Positions 33,382-41,701 of a DNA stretch of 64,000 nt are shown in pieces (position 1 is the first letter of the stretch; each line of letters opens with the position of its first letter). This DNA is from an uncultured Ruminococcus sp. (GTDB lineage Bacteria > Bacillota > Clostridia > Oscillospirales > Acutalibacteraceae): assembly GCA_902796225.1 (NCBI GenBank), contig CADBOO010000005.1:1-64000 (forward strand), given 5' to 3'. The notes below the pieces were generated by a model, which saw only the letters and a program-made list of their open reading frames with translations, searched no databases and was not told where the DNA came from. A program made the translations under genes and the position numbers.

Positions 33382-34809
33382 TCACAAACCGAAGTTGCGT
33401 TTCCAGCCTAAGCCTTCGCTGAAGGGGGCATACACCAACTGGGTGTTTCCAATCGTGATCATGTCGAATTTCTTCAGCGTGACCGGACGATCGATATATT
33501 GTCCGTTGACACGGATATTGCTGCCGTTGCCGATCTGTAAGGTGCAGGCAGCAGTGTTCTTATTATATGCAATACTGGCGTGGTTATCAGCGATAACTGC
33601 CGCTTCTCTGTGGATACAGATATCGTTGTTGACAGAACTGCCGATCCGATTGATCTTGTCCCTGATCGCGTATTCCCTGCCCCTGTCAAAGCCGTTGACG
33701 CAGACGAGCCAGCCCATAACCGGTTCGTCGGATCTGCCCGCCTGTGCGGCGGGATTACGTGCAGGCTGCTGTGCGGGCATACGTGCAGGCTGCTGACGCT
33801 GTGCCTGCTGAGCGGAAGGACGCGGTGTATACTTCTGCGCAAACTGCTGAGCAGGCTGCTGAACCGGACGCTGAGCAGGCTGCTGAACCGGACGCTGAGC
33901 AGGCTGCTGAACCGGACGCTGAGCCGGACGCTGTGCCGGACGCTGAGCCGACTGCTGGGCCGGACGCTGAGCGGGCTGCTGAACCGGACGCTGAGCCGGA
34001 CGCTGGGCCGGACGCTGAGCGGGCTGCTGAACCGGACGCTGAGCGGGCTGCTGAACCGGACGCTGTGCAGGCTGCTGAACCGGACGCTGTGCGGGCTGTT
34101 GAACCGGACGCTGAGCCGGACGCTGAGCAGGCTGCTGAGCCGGACGCTGAGCAGGCTGCTGAGCCGGACGACGCTGCTGAGCGGAAGAACGCGGAACATA
34201 CTGCTGCGCGAACGGCTGAGCCGGCAGTTTCGAGGTCATCGGCTCATCCTGCTGTATCGGCTGCTGTACCGGCTGTTGGATCGGCGGCTGAGAGGGCTTT
34301 GCTGCAGGCGTGTAACGCGGCTGATCGTAAGGAACGCGGTGATTGCTTCTGTAGCTGTTCTCTTCAGAGCGACCGGGCGTTTGCGGATACAGATCCTCCG
34401 GCTCTTTGTAAGAGGGGATATCGCTGAAGGATCCGTACTCCTTGACCTGATCCTTCTTTTCCTCTTCTTTCTTTTGCTTATTCCTGGAACTCTCGTAGGT
34501 TGCAAACTGAGTTGCTCCGCTTTCTGCCGGCTTATCTGACTTGGGATAATTCTTGCACTCGGAAATCGTTTCCTGAATCGCCATGTCTTCAAACAGTGCA
34601 GGATCGGTGACGGATTTGATCCGAACCTTCAGATTATCAAAGACAACACGGATGATCGTCTCCGCTCTGGAACGGTCGCCGAGTTCTTTTTCGATAACCT
34701 CGCACAGTGTTTTGTGAAGAGCGTCACGAAGCCTTTCAAGAGCTTTTTTCTTTCCCTTTTTCGCTTCTGATACCAAAGAAAGCTCATACTCGCTCATTGA
34801 CATAATCAT
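33382..34809 (-). CDS. FHA-domain protein with a long Q/R-P-A/V-Q repeat linker
   Basis: 475 residues in three parts. Residues 1-~85 are helical and charged (SLVSEAKKGKKKALERLRDALHKTL) and loosely recall the helical core of sigma factors. Residues ~90-355 are a low-complexity Gln/Pro linker, of which ~110 residues repeat a four-residue unit. Residues ~360-475 are an FHA domain: RIGSSVNNDICI, DNHASIAY and NIRVNGQYID hold the expected Arg, His/Ser and Asn-Gly. FHA domains bind phosphothreonine. Together with the PP2C-like gene and ABC transporters upstream this suggests Ser/Thr phosphorylation control, although no kinase gene lies in the window. The start may be 34809 or 34803. Confidence 0.85.
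   Translation of the reverse strand: MIMSMSEYELSLVSEAKKGKKKALERLRDALHKTLCEVIEKELGDRSRAETIIRVVFDNLKVRIKSVTDPALFEDMAIQETISECKNYPKSDKPAESGATQFATYESSRNKQKKEEEKKDQVKEYGSFSDIPSYKEPEDLYPQTPGRSEENSYRSNHRVPYDQPRYTPAAKPSQPPIQQPVQQPIQQDEPMTSKLPAQPFAQQYVPRSSAQQRRPAQQPAQRPAQQPAQRPAQRPVQQPAQRPVQQPAQRPVQQPAQRPVQQPAQRPAQRPAQRPVQQPAQRPAQQSAQRPAQRPAQRPVQQPAQRPVQQPAQRPVQQPAQQFAQKYTPRPSAQQAQRQQPARMPAQQPARNPAAQAGRSDEPVMGWLVCVNGFDRGREYAIRDKINRIGSSVNNDICIHREAAVIADNHASIAYNKNTAACTLQIGNGSNIRVNGQYIDRPVTLKKFDMITIGNTQLVYAPFSEGLGWKRNFGL
33840..34175 (-). repeat. 12-base tandem repeat inside the FHA gene (tetrapeptide R/Q-P-A/V-Q)
   Basis: About 27-28 copies of a 12-base unit, many as 24-base doublets reading QPAQRPVQ on the minus strand. 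The copies are near-identical at the base level, which points to recent expansion and likely length variation between strains. On the plus strand the same DNA opens two long false frames. Confidence 0.85.
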
Positions 34810-34894
34810 TCAGCCTTTCCGCCCACAGAGAATTCGGAGTCGATTCGGACGCCGTGTGCCTGTCGTGGGCTGACAGGAAGTCGGCTCGCGCCGG

Positions 34895-36073
34895 TTATTT
34901 CAGTGCGCTGAGAAGTGCCTCGACACGGTCGGTCTGCTCCCAAGCGGGCGCAAGGTCTTCTCTGCCCATGTGACCGTATGCCGACATCGGGGCATATTCG
35001 GTATCGAGCAGCCGCAGCTCGCGGATAATCGCCGCGGGGCGGCAGTCGAATACCTTTTTGACGGCGGCTACGATCTCTTCTTCGGAATACTCCGAGGTGC
35101 CGAAGGTGTCCGCCATGATGGATACGGGATAAGCTACGCCGATCGCGTACGCGAGCTGGATCTCACACTTCTTCGCGATCTTTGCCGCGACGATATTTTT
35201 CGCGATATAGCGGGCATAATATGCTGCCGAACGGTCGACCTTTGTCGGGTCTTTGCCCGAGAAAGCGCCGCCGCCGTGGCGCGCATAACCGCCGTAGGTG
35301 TCGACGATGATCTTTCTGCCGGTCAGTCCGGCGTCGCCGGTGGGTCCGCCGATAACAAAGCGGCCGGTGGGGTTGACAAAGATCCTGGTATCGTCGTCAA
35401 ACAGCTCTGCGGGGATGATGGGACGGATGACCTTTTCGATGATATCTTTGCGCATGATCTCCAGATCGATATCGTCGTGCTGAGCGGAAATGACGACGGT
35501 ATCGATGCGCTTGACGACGTTGTCGTCGTACTCAACGGTGACCTGTGACTTTCCGTCGGGACGCAGGTAGGACAGTTCGCCGGATTTTCTGACTGCGGTG
35601 AGCTGTTTGCAGAGCTTATGGGCAAGCGAGATCGCGAGAGGCATCAGTTCTTCGGTCTCGTCGCACGCAAATCCAAACATCATACCCTGATCGCCCGCGC
35701 CGATCACGTTCAGCGCGTCGTCTGCAGAGGAACGGTTTTCGAAAGAGTTGTTCACGCCCATTGCGATATCGGGAGACTGCTTGTCAAGCAGGATGTTCAT
35801 CTTTGCGGTATCGCAGTTGAACCCGTACTTATCGTCGTCATACCCGATATATCGGATTGCTTCGCGCGCAATGCTTTCGATATCGATATCACAGGTCGTG
35901 CTGATCTCGCCGATCACGCTGACATAATCGGTCGTAACGGCGGTCTCGCACGCGATATGCGCAGATTTATCCTGTTTTAAGATTGCGTCAACTACCGAGT
36001 CTGAGATCCTGTCACAGACTTTATCGGGATGCCCTTCCGTAACGGACTCAGACGTAAAAAAGTGTTTTGCCAT
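34895..36073 (-). CDS. metK: S-adenosylmethionine synthetase
   Basis: 392 residues, the normal size. It makes SAM from methionine and ATP. Motifs: [19 protein letters not shown] at the N-terminus, [16 protein letters not shown] for ATP and metal binding, [24 protein letters not shown] and [19 protein letters not shown]. Start at ATG 36073 with GAGGAAAACT before it; the longer frame to 36142 runs through a hairpin and the upstream stop. It is the last enzyme of a block with radical SAM and methyltransferase genes. I see no SAM riboswitch, which fits transcription from upstream. Confidence 0.96.
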   Translation of the reverse strand: MAKHFFTSESVTEGHPDKVCDRISDSVVDAILKQDKSAHIACETAVTTDYVSVIGEISTTCDIDIESIAREAIRYIGYDDDKYGFNCDTAKMNILLDKQSPDIAMGVNNSFENRSSADDALNVIGAGDQGMMFGFACDETEELMPLAISLAHKLCKQLTAVRKSGELSYLRPDGKSQVTVEYDDNVVKRIDTVVISAQHDDIDLEIMRKDIIEKVIRPIIPAELFDDDTRIFVNPTGRFVIGGPTGDAGLTGRKIIVDTYGGYARHGGGAFSGKDPTKVDRSAAYYARYIAKNIVAAKIAKKCEIQLAYAIGVAYPVSIMADTFGTSEYSEEEIVAAVKKVFDCRPAAIIRELRLLDTEYAPMSAYGHMGREDLAPAWEQTDRVEALLSALK

Positions 36074-36102
36074 AGTTTTCCTCAACTTCCCTTGTTTTCC
36101 GC

Positions 36103-36128
36103 GGAGCCGTGCAGAGCTGCACGGCTCC
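36103..36128 (-). other. Perfect inverted repeat between the ABC ATPase gene and metK
   Basis: GGAGCCGTGCAG (36103-36114) and CTGCACGGCTCC (36117-36128) would form an 11- to 12-bp stem. No T-run follows on either strand, so it may be an RNA processing or stabilising hairpin, not a standard terminator. Confidence 0.6.
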
Positions 36129-36138
36129 TTATCATTGA

Positions 36139-36819
36139 TCAATTTTTCAAATACTTCGAGAACGGCTGAAGATCCAGTCGGATATCCGCCAGCTCCGCGA
36201 TCTGCGGCGAGTGGGTAACGATGATGACACAGCGGTTCATCTCGTGCGCCAGATGCGAGAACACGTTCATGATATCGATGCTGGTGTCCGTATCCAGGTT
36301 ACCCGTCGGCTCGTCGGCGAGGATAACGCGGGGCTGGAAGCTCAGCGCGCGGGCGATCGCGATTCTCTGCTGCTGACCGCCGGAGATGTGCAGGATACGC
36401 CGGTTGCCGATCTCGTCGGGGTCAAGTCCGACCTCGCGGATCAGCGTATCGACATATTCGCGTTTGTTTTTATAGCTGCCGATATCGCGCAGCTTTTTGC
36501 CGGAGATATCGAAAGACAGCTGGATATTTTCTCTGACCGTGAATTTCGGCAGAAGGTTGTATTCCTGAAAGATTACGCCGACGTCTCTGCTGCGGTAGAC
36601 ATACTTATCGCTTTCGTCAATCGGGTAGCCCTTGTAGGCGATATAGCCGGAGGTGGGCTCCATGATGCCGGACAGCATGGAAAGCAGCGTCGTTTTGCCT
36701 GCGCCGGATTTACCGGTGATCGCGTAGACCGTTCCCTCTTCAAATTCGTAGTCAAGATTCTTGATAACGGGGTTGTTCGGATAGGAAAAAGATAAATTCT
36801 TTAATTCGATTACACTCAT
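36139..36819 (-). CDS. MacB/LolD-type ABC transporter ATP-binding protein
   Basis: 226 residues. Walker [10 protein letters not shown] (36-44), Q-loop [10 protein letters not shown], signature [16 protein letters not shown], Walker [13 protein letters not shown]. The DEPTGNLD form is characteristic of the MacB/LolD/FtsE-like (type VII exporter) class. It should energise the FtsX-type permease encoded immediately upstream (11-base gap). Such pairs move antimicrobial peptides, lipoproteins or signal peptides by mechanotransmission across the membrane. Confidence 0.93.
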   Translation of the reverse strand: MSVIELKNLSFSYPNNPVIKNLDYEFEEGTVYAITGKSGAGKTTLLSMLSGIMEPTSGYIAYKGYPIDESDKYVYRSRDVGVIFQEYNLLPKFTVRENIQLSFDISGKKLRDIGSYKNKREYVDTLIREVGLDPDEIGNRRILHISGGQQQRIAIARALSFQPRVILADEPTGNLDTDTSIDIMNVFSHLAHEMNRCVIIVTHSPQIAELADIRLDLQPFSKYLKN

Positions 36820-36830
36820 GACTATCCCCC

Positions 36831-38639
36831 CTAATCCCTGTTCGCCAATATCTGTTTTGGATCGTACCGCAAGATGAACAGTATCGATGTGAAGCCGGAT
36901 ACAACCGCGAGAAGGATACCGATCAAAAGCATCTTCAGGATGACGACGATATCGACGGAGAACTCGACGGAATCGACATAGTCGACTTCGCCCGTGACCT
37001 CGCCGTTCTTCGGGGTCTCCTTGCCGGCTTCCATGCCGGGCTGCATCTGCTGTCCCTGCTTGCTCTCATTCTCTTCGATCTGTTCGTCGACCTGAGAAGA
37101 CAGCAGACTGTTCGTAACGGGAACCGATGCGGCAGAACCGACCGCTGCGCCGATGATGATCGCGATAAGCGTGATCGTCAGCACCTCGATCATGAACATC
37201 ATGCTGAGCTTGAATTTCTTGATACCCATCGCGGCGAGAACGCCGATCTCGTACTTGCGGTCGCGGATGCTGATGACCGAGATAACGATCAGGACGATCG
37301 CGCCGATCGCAAGGATCAGATACAGGAATGTCGTCGCAAAATTCTTCAGGTTCTGAAGCGGCTTCAAGCCCTCCTCGAACGACGCGACGTCGTTGGAGGT
37401 GACGATATACATATTGACGCCTTCGACATTAACGTTTTCGTCGTCCATCTCCTTGCTCTCGACCTGCGTCTTGAACTCGTTGTAGTGGTCGATATCCGCA
37501 AAGATGAATACGCCGGTGAACTGGCTGACGAGCGCGTCGGGAACATCGCTGCTGTCCGAATCGGAGCCGGAGCTGTCAGTGGACGCCGCAGAGGTCGCGG
37601 CGGTCGTCGCAGCTTCGGTCGCGGCGGTCGCTGCAGAGGAACTCGCCGTCGAAGAAGTCGTTGAGCTGCTCGAGCTGCCGTTGGTTTCGGATGATTTGGA
37701 TTCGATATCCTTGACCACCGCATAGCTGGTGATAATGGTATTGTAAGCGTCGTCGCCGGACGCCATCTTCTCGACATTGCTGTCGAAGATGCCGACGACT
37801 TTCAGCGAATAGGTCTCGTCCTCGTTCTTCGGATTGACGATCGTGATCGTGTCGCCGACCTTGATGTCGTTGTACTCCTGAAGGTTTTCCTCGATCACAC
37901 ACTCGTATTCGGAGGTGTTGTCCGCGAAGAATTCGCCTTCTTTGAGCGTAAAGGAGCTGTTGCTGTCAGAACCGAATTTTTCTACCTCTTCGAGACCGGC
38001 GTAAGCGTTATAACCCAGAAGATTGAAATCTCCCGGCTTTTCCATCTGCTGTTCGTTGCCCTGAGGAGGCGCTTCGGCTTGCGTCGCCGCCTGCATCGTG
38101 GGCATCTGGATCTCGATCAGATTGCCGTCTTTATCATAAGCGGTGGGCGCAGGCATCGTAGGCGCCTCGGTCGGCGCTTCGGTGGCGGCGACAGTCGCCT
38201 CGGTGCTGCTTGTCGAAGAGCTTGATAAATCGTACTTCTGAAGATCGTCGTTGCCGTTGACGGAAATGGCGGCGCTGTAGTAATAGGTCTTTACCAGAGG
38301 ATCGTCCGAACCGTCCTTTGTGATAGAAGCATAGCCCTCCATGTCATCCAGACTGAGGGAATACTCCTTCATCATGTCATTCATCTCAGGCATGAGTTCC
38401 CGCATATCCTCGGTTCCTTTTTTCGATTTTGCGGCTTCAAAGAGGTACTTTTTGTCGATATTGACCTGGCCGGCGATCGACATGCCCTTGAGACTGTTGG
38501 CGGCGGCGGACTCTGCCGCCTGCTGGATGGACATAGCTACACAGGCGGCTGTCGCGATGATCAAAACAATGAGAGCAATCAGGATGTTTCTGCCGATGGA
38601 GCGAATGATGCTTTTTAAAGCATACTTGATTATGAACAT
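36831..38639 (-). CDS. MacB/FtsX-type ABC permease with Thr/Ser/Ala-rich extracellular insertions
   Basis: 602 residues. Helix near 13-38, a large outside part of ~400 residues, then three helices near the C-terminus (~435-465, ~480-515, ~565-590), the FtsX layout. The outside part holds two low-complexity inserts: TEATVAATEAPTEAPTMPAP-like (~150-200) and a ~50-residue Ser/Thr/Ala run (~325-375), unusual for this family and possibly surface linkers. Substrate unknown. Co-transcribed with the ATPase gene and metK. Confidence 0.88.
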   Translation of the reverse strand: MFIIKYALKSIIRSIGRNILIALIVLIIATAACVAMSIQQAAESAAANSLKGMSIAGQVNIDKKYLFEAAKSKKGTEDMRELMPEMNDMMKEYSLSLDDMEGYASITKDGSDDPLVKTYYYSAAISVNGNDDLQKYDLSSSSTSSTEATVAATEAPTEAPTMPAPTAYDKDGNLIEIQMPTMQAATQAEAPPQGNEQQMEKPGDFNLLGYNAYAGLEEVEKFGSDSNSSFTLKEGEFFADNTSEYECVIEENLQEYNDIKVGDTITIVNPKNEDETYSLKVVGIFDSNVEKMASGDDAYNTIITSYAVVKDIESKSSETNGSSSSSTTSSTASSSAATAATEAATTAATSAASTDSSGSDSDSSDVPDALVSQFTGVFIFADIDHYNEFKTQVESKEMDDENVNVEGVNMYIVTSNDVASFEEGLKPLQNLKNFATTFLYLILAIGAIVLIVISVISIRDRKYEIGVLAAMGIKKFKLSMMFMIEVLTITLIAIIIGAAVGSAASVPVTNSLLSSQVDEQIEENESKQGQQMQPGMEAGKETPKNGEVTGEVDYVDSVEFSVDIVVILKMLLIGILLAVVSGFTSILFILRYDPKQILANRD

Positions 38640-38651
38640 CCGGACTCCTCC

Positions 38652-39569
38652 TTATTTGCTTTCGGTGGCGGGTCTTGTAGGCGGATCCGGAGGCAGCTCG
38701 CCGTTAGGTCCGACTTCTCTCTCGTAGGTGTTGGGATCTCCTTCCTGACCCTGCTGCATCTGCTGTCTCTGATCGGGCCGTTTGGGATGGGTGAAGAAGC
38801 CGACGGCAAGGAATGCCAGTACAGCCACGACGACTGCGATGACGATGCCGATGACCAGCGTCTTTGTCGACTTTCTCTTCTCGGGAAGCGAGAACGCGAT
38901 CGCGGAATAATCGTCGTTGGGGTTGATCCTGCCGAGGTTGTCCCAGAGCGCCTTGAGCCAGCGGTCACACTTGACCTCGGAGACCTGCTTGCTGCCCTTC
39001 TGGGAAACATGGGTCGCGCGGATGAGTTCGTTGCTGATGATCTCTTCGTTGAGCGCCTGAGCGAACTTTTTGGAGCAGATCAGGAAGGTGTTGGTGCCCT
39101 TTCCGAAAGCGACGGGCTCGCTGACTTTCGGAGAGGAATAACGGACATGACCGAGATACAGCGGATCGCTGCCCATGTCGCCGGCAAACACCTGACGCAG
39201 CTGACCGTTGACAAAGTGGAAGATCACGTTGTCGCCGGCTGTCGCCATGACGAACTTGTTCTTGAGCATGTAGATGGAGCTTGCCGACACGCACGCGGGA
39301 TACTGCGGGCTCTGGTCAAGGAGTACGCGGTCGTTGGCGCGCTTGTAGATCGCGTCGGACGCCTCGGTGCTCAGCGAGGGGCGCTTCATGAAGCTTTCGG
39401 TGATGATTCCTGCGATCTTTGCAGGAGTAGTCTCTGCGTCCGCCTTGGGCATATTGATGCCGCACGCGAGGGTGCAGACTCCCTTTTGGCCCTTCATTTC
39501 CAGAACGGCATTGTTGGGATTTGCTTTGTTACTAGCGTGGTTGCTGATCTTTGCGCATTTTAATTCCAT
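38652..39569 (-). CDS. Membrane protein with a degenerate PP2C-like phosphatase domain
   Basis: 305 residues; AGGAGAGAAAAAGA precedes ATG 39569, which lies inside the end of the methyltransferase gene (38-base overlap). Residues 1-~235 have a PP2C-like order of strands: KFVMATAGDNVIFHFVNGQLRQV matches the G-D-S-R strand, NTFLICSKKFA sits where S-D-G is expected, and DDYSAIAFSLP where D-N-x-T is expected. The V-x-D-G-M-G-G start and the S-D-G Asp are missing, so metal binding and catalysis are doubtful. A helix (~243-268) and a ~38-residue Pro/Gln-rich tail follow. The family assignment is moderate. Confidence 0.6.
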   Translation of the reverse strand: MELKCAKISNHASNKANPNNAVLEMKGQKGVCTLACGINMPKADAETTPAKIAGIITESFMKRPSLSTEASDAIYKRANDRVLLDQSPQYPACVSASSIYMLKNKFVMATAGDNVIFHFVNGQLRQVFAGDMGSDPLYLGHVRYSSPKVSEPVAFGKGTNTFLICSKKFAQALNEEIISNELIRATHVSQKGSKQVSEVKCDRWLKALWDNLGRINPNDDYSAIAFSLPEKRKSTKTLVIGIVIAVVVAVLAFLAVGFFTHPKRPDQRQQMQQGQEGDPNTYEREVGPNGELPPDPPTRPATESK

Positions 39570-41661
39570 TCTTTTTCTCTCCTACTTTTACTTTTTCTTC
39601 TAATTCAAATACTAATACGAACCTTTGGGGGATCAGCTGAACCTTTTTTACCAGCTTGAATCCGTAGTAGGAAAGCTGGGAAATGATCAGTTCGGGCATT
39701 ATTCCGGGGCCGTAATATGCCGGTGTGTCGCGGTCTGTGACGTCGTTGTCGACGACGATGAGCTTGCCGCCCTTCTTCAGACCTTTCTGGATGCTTGCGA
39801 TGAATCTGTCCTTGACATATTCGATATCCGTGATATACACGGCGTGGTACATCGAACACATGAAGACCTTGTCGCAGGAATTCTCCTTGAGCTTACAGTC
39901 GTCCATCTTTGTGACGACGGTGCTGATGTTCTTCACATGATACTGATCCTTCAGAGCGTCAAGGTATTTCATGGCGTCTTTGTTGATCTCGGTCGCGTAG
40001 ACCTTGCCGTTTTCGCCCACGAGCTTTGAGAACTCATAGGTGAAGTAGCCGCCGCCGCAGCCGAGGTCGGCGATGGTCTCGCCTTCCCTGATATCGCACG
40101 CCTCGAGCATCTCGCCGGTCTTCTCCCAAAGATGACGGTTGGGATTGTTGAAAACGAAATACTCGTTCCATTCGTTGAGGGTACCGATCTTGAAATCCTT
40201 GCCGCTGTACTCAAAGGCGGTCTTGATATTGGAATCGGGATCCTCTTCGTGCTCCAGATAGAACTTGATGTACAGGTATTTCTTGAGCTTTTCGTAGTCG
40301 TTGCCGCCGAAGAAATCGAAGTACATCCGATCTCTGGGATCGGCAAGCATCCTCTCTTTTTCGGCGTCGTCGGCGAGGTAGTACTCGCAGAACCACATGA
40401 ACGCCGTATAGTCGTCGCCGATACGCTCCTGCGGCCACAGGTCGGCAAACATATCGTGCGCTTTTTTGATGAGGGCGGCGTCATTGTTCATGAAGCCCTC
40501 GTACATCACCTTGCCGCACGCCTTGCCGCGGATGGTATAGCCCGCGGTAGAGGTGCCGATGATGCGGTAACGGATCAGCGAGCCTGCGGAATTGACATGG
40601 ATATTGCAGGGGTCGTCGATGCTGTTGGGGATCGGGGTATCGTTGTTCGGGATATCGGTCTTCTCGTAGATCAGCACATAGCGCTGCGGGGTGAACTGGT
40701 AATCATCGAGCAGCTTGAAGCCGTAGTAATGCAGCTGTGAGGTCAGCAGCGACTTGCTGATATAGGGACCGTGGTAGGGCAGCTCTTCGCTGTCGACGAG
40801 GTCGTTGTCGACGATGATCAGCTTGCCTCCGTCAACCAGCGCGTTGCGGATGCTGCCGACGAACTGCTCGCGCTCAAAATCGGTGAACGCCGCATAGACG
40901 TTGTGATACAGCGAACAGATGAATACGGTATCGACCCTGACGTCCTTATCCAGACCGATGCCCTCGAACTGGCTGACAACGACGTCGACGTTCTTGATCT
41001 GATTGGACTCGATGTGTCTTCTCAGAAAATCGAGATGCATGGGATTGGTCTCGATCGCGTAGACCTTGCCTTCGTCGCCGACGATATCGGCGAATTTGAA
41101 GGAGAAGTATCCGGGACCGGAGCCGACGTCGGCGATGCGCTCGCCGGGACGGATATTGAACTTCTCCATGTTCTCTCTGGTCTTCTCCCAACGCTCGCGG
41201 TCGGGGTTGTTGAAGAGGATGAAGTCCTCGAGGAAGCGCAGCTTCTTCTTGGTCTCGGTATCGTTTTTATCGACTTCCACGATATGGTATTTGAGCCGGA
41301 TGTACTGTTTGAGGTCGGCAAAATCATCCTTTGACAGCACCTCATAAAAGCTTCTGACCAGCGGCTGCTTAAGCAGATCCTGCTGTTCCTTTTCGGGAGT
41401 CAGCAGCAGCTTGCACATCCACTCGAGCGCGGTATACTCGCCGCCGAAGTTCTCGTCGGGGATGATCCTCTCGTAGATCTCGATCGCTTTGTGAAGCTGT
41501 TTTTTATCGCCGTTCTCAAAATAACTGAGAAGCAGTTTGCCTGCTTTGATGCCGCCCTTTGTGATATCAAAGGAGTCAAGGCTTCCGACATGGACCAGGC
41601 TGTCCTTCGCCTCGATCCTGATCTCAGTCGGAGTCTCGTAAAGCGGATTGCCTTCGTGCAT
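39532..41661 (-). CDS. Protein with two tandem class I methyltransferase modules
   Basis: 709 residues from ATG 41661 (TTGGAG 8 bases upstream; a GTG at 41670 is possible). The protein is an internal duplication: each half has a ~140-residue helical region (YTALEWMCKLLL / YTAFMWFCEYYL; FNNPDRERWEKT / FNNPNRHLWEKT) followed by a Rossmann methyltransferase domain with SAM motif I IADVGSGPGYFSF (~180) and IADLGCGGGYFTY (~520), the acidic IETN/TEIN, and S-L-Y-H / S-M-Y-H plus GGKLIIVDND / GGKLIVVDND. Both sites look intact. The substrate is unknown. It sits between a radical SAM gene and metK, which points to a shared SAM-dependent modification. Confidence 0.87.
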   Translation of the reverse strand: MHEGNPLYETPTEIRIEAKDSLVHVGSLDSFDITKGGIKAGKLLLSYFENGDKKQLHKAIEIYERIIPDENFGGEYTALEWMCKLLLTPEKEQQDLLKQPLVRSFYEVLSKDDFADLKQYIRLKYHIVEVDKNDTETKKKLRFLEDFILFNNPDRERWEKTRENMEKFNIRPGERIADVGSGPGYFSFKFADIVGDEGKVYAIETNPMHLDFLRRHIESNQIKNVDVVVSQFEGIGLDKDVRVDTVFICSLYHNVYAAFTDFEREQFVGSIRNALVDGGKLIIVDNDLVDSEELPYHGPYISKSLLTSQLHYYGFKLLDDYQFTPQRYVLIYEKTDIPNNDTPIPNSIDDPCNIHVNSAGSLIRYRIIGTSTAGYTIRGKACGKVMYEGFMNNDAALIKKAHDMFADLWPQERIGDDYTAFMWFCEYYLADDAEKERMLADPRDRMYFDFFGGNDYEKLKKYLYIKFYLEHEEDPDSNIKTAFEYSGKDFKIGTLNEWNEYFVFNNPNRHLWEKTGEMLEACDIREGETIADLGCGGGYFTYEFSKLVGENGKVYATEINKDAMKYLDALKDQYHVKNISTVVTKMDDCKLKENSCDKVFMCSMYHAVYITDIEYVKDRFIASIQKGLKKGGKLIVVDNDVTDRDTPAYYGPGIMPELIISQLSYYGFKLVKKVQLIPQRFVLVFELEEKVKVGEKKNGIKMRKDQQPR

Positions 41662-41701
41662 ATGAATCACTCCAATCTGTCATGCTTACTGTTTACATGG
41701 T

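Noticed and set aside
33840..34175. CRISPR-like regular repeats
   Set aside because: Units are contiguous 12-base copies without spacers, inside a coding frame.
33580..34539. Two long plus-strand frames (33580-34539 and 33744-34427) rich in Leu/Arg/Thr or Ala/Glu/Pro
   Set aside because: They are the reverse side of the 12-base repeat in the FHA gene; the repeat keeps every frame open. No ribosome site or promoter, and the minus-strand frame ends in a recognisable FHA domain.
36074..36138. SAM riboswitch upstream of metK
   Set aside because: The 65-base spacer is too short and shows only one simple hairpin, without the conserved core of known SAM riboswitches.
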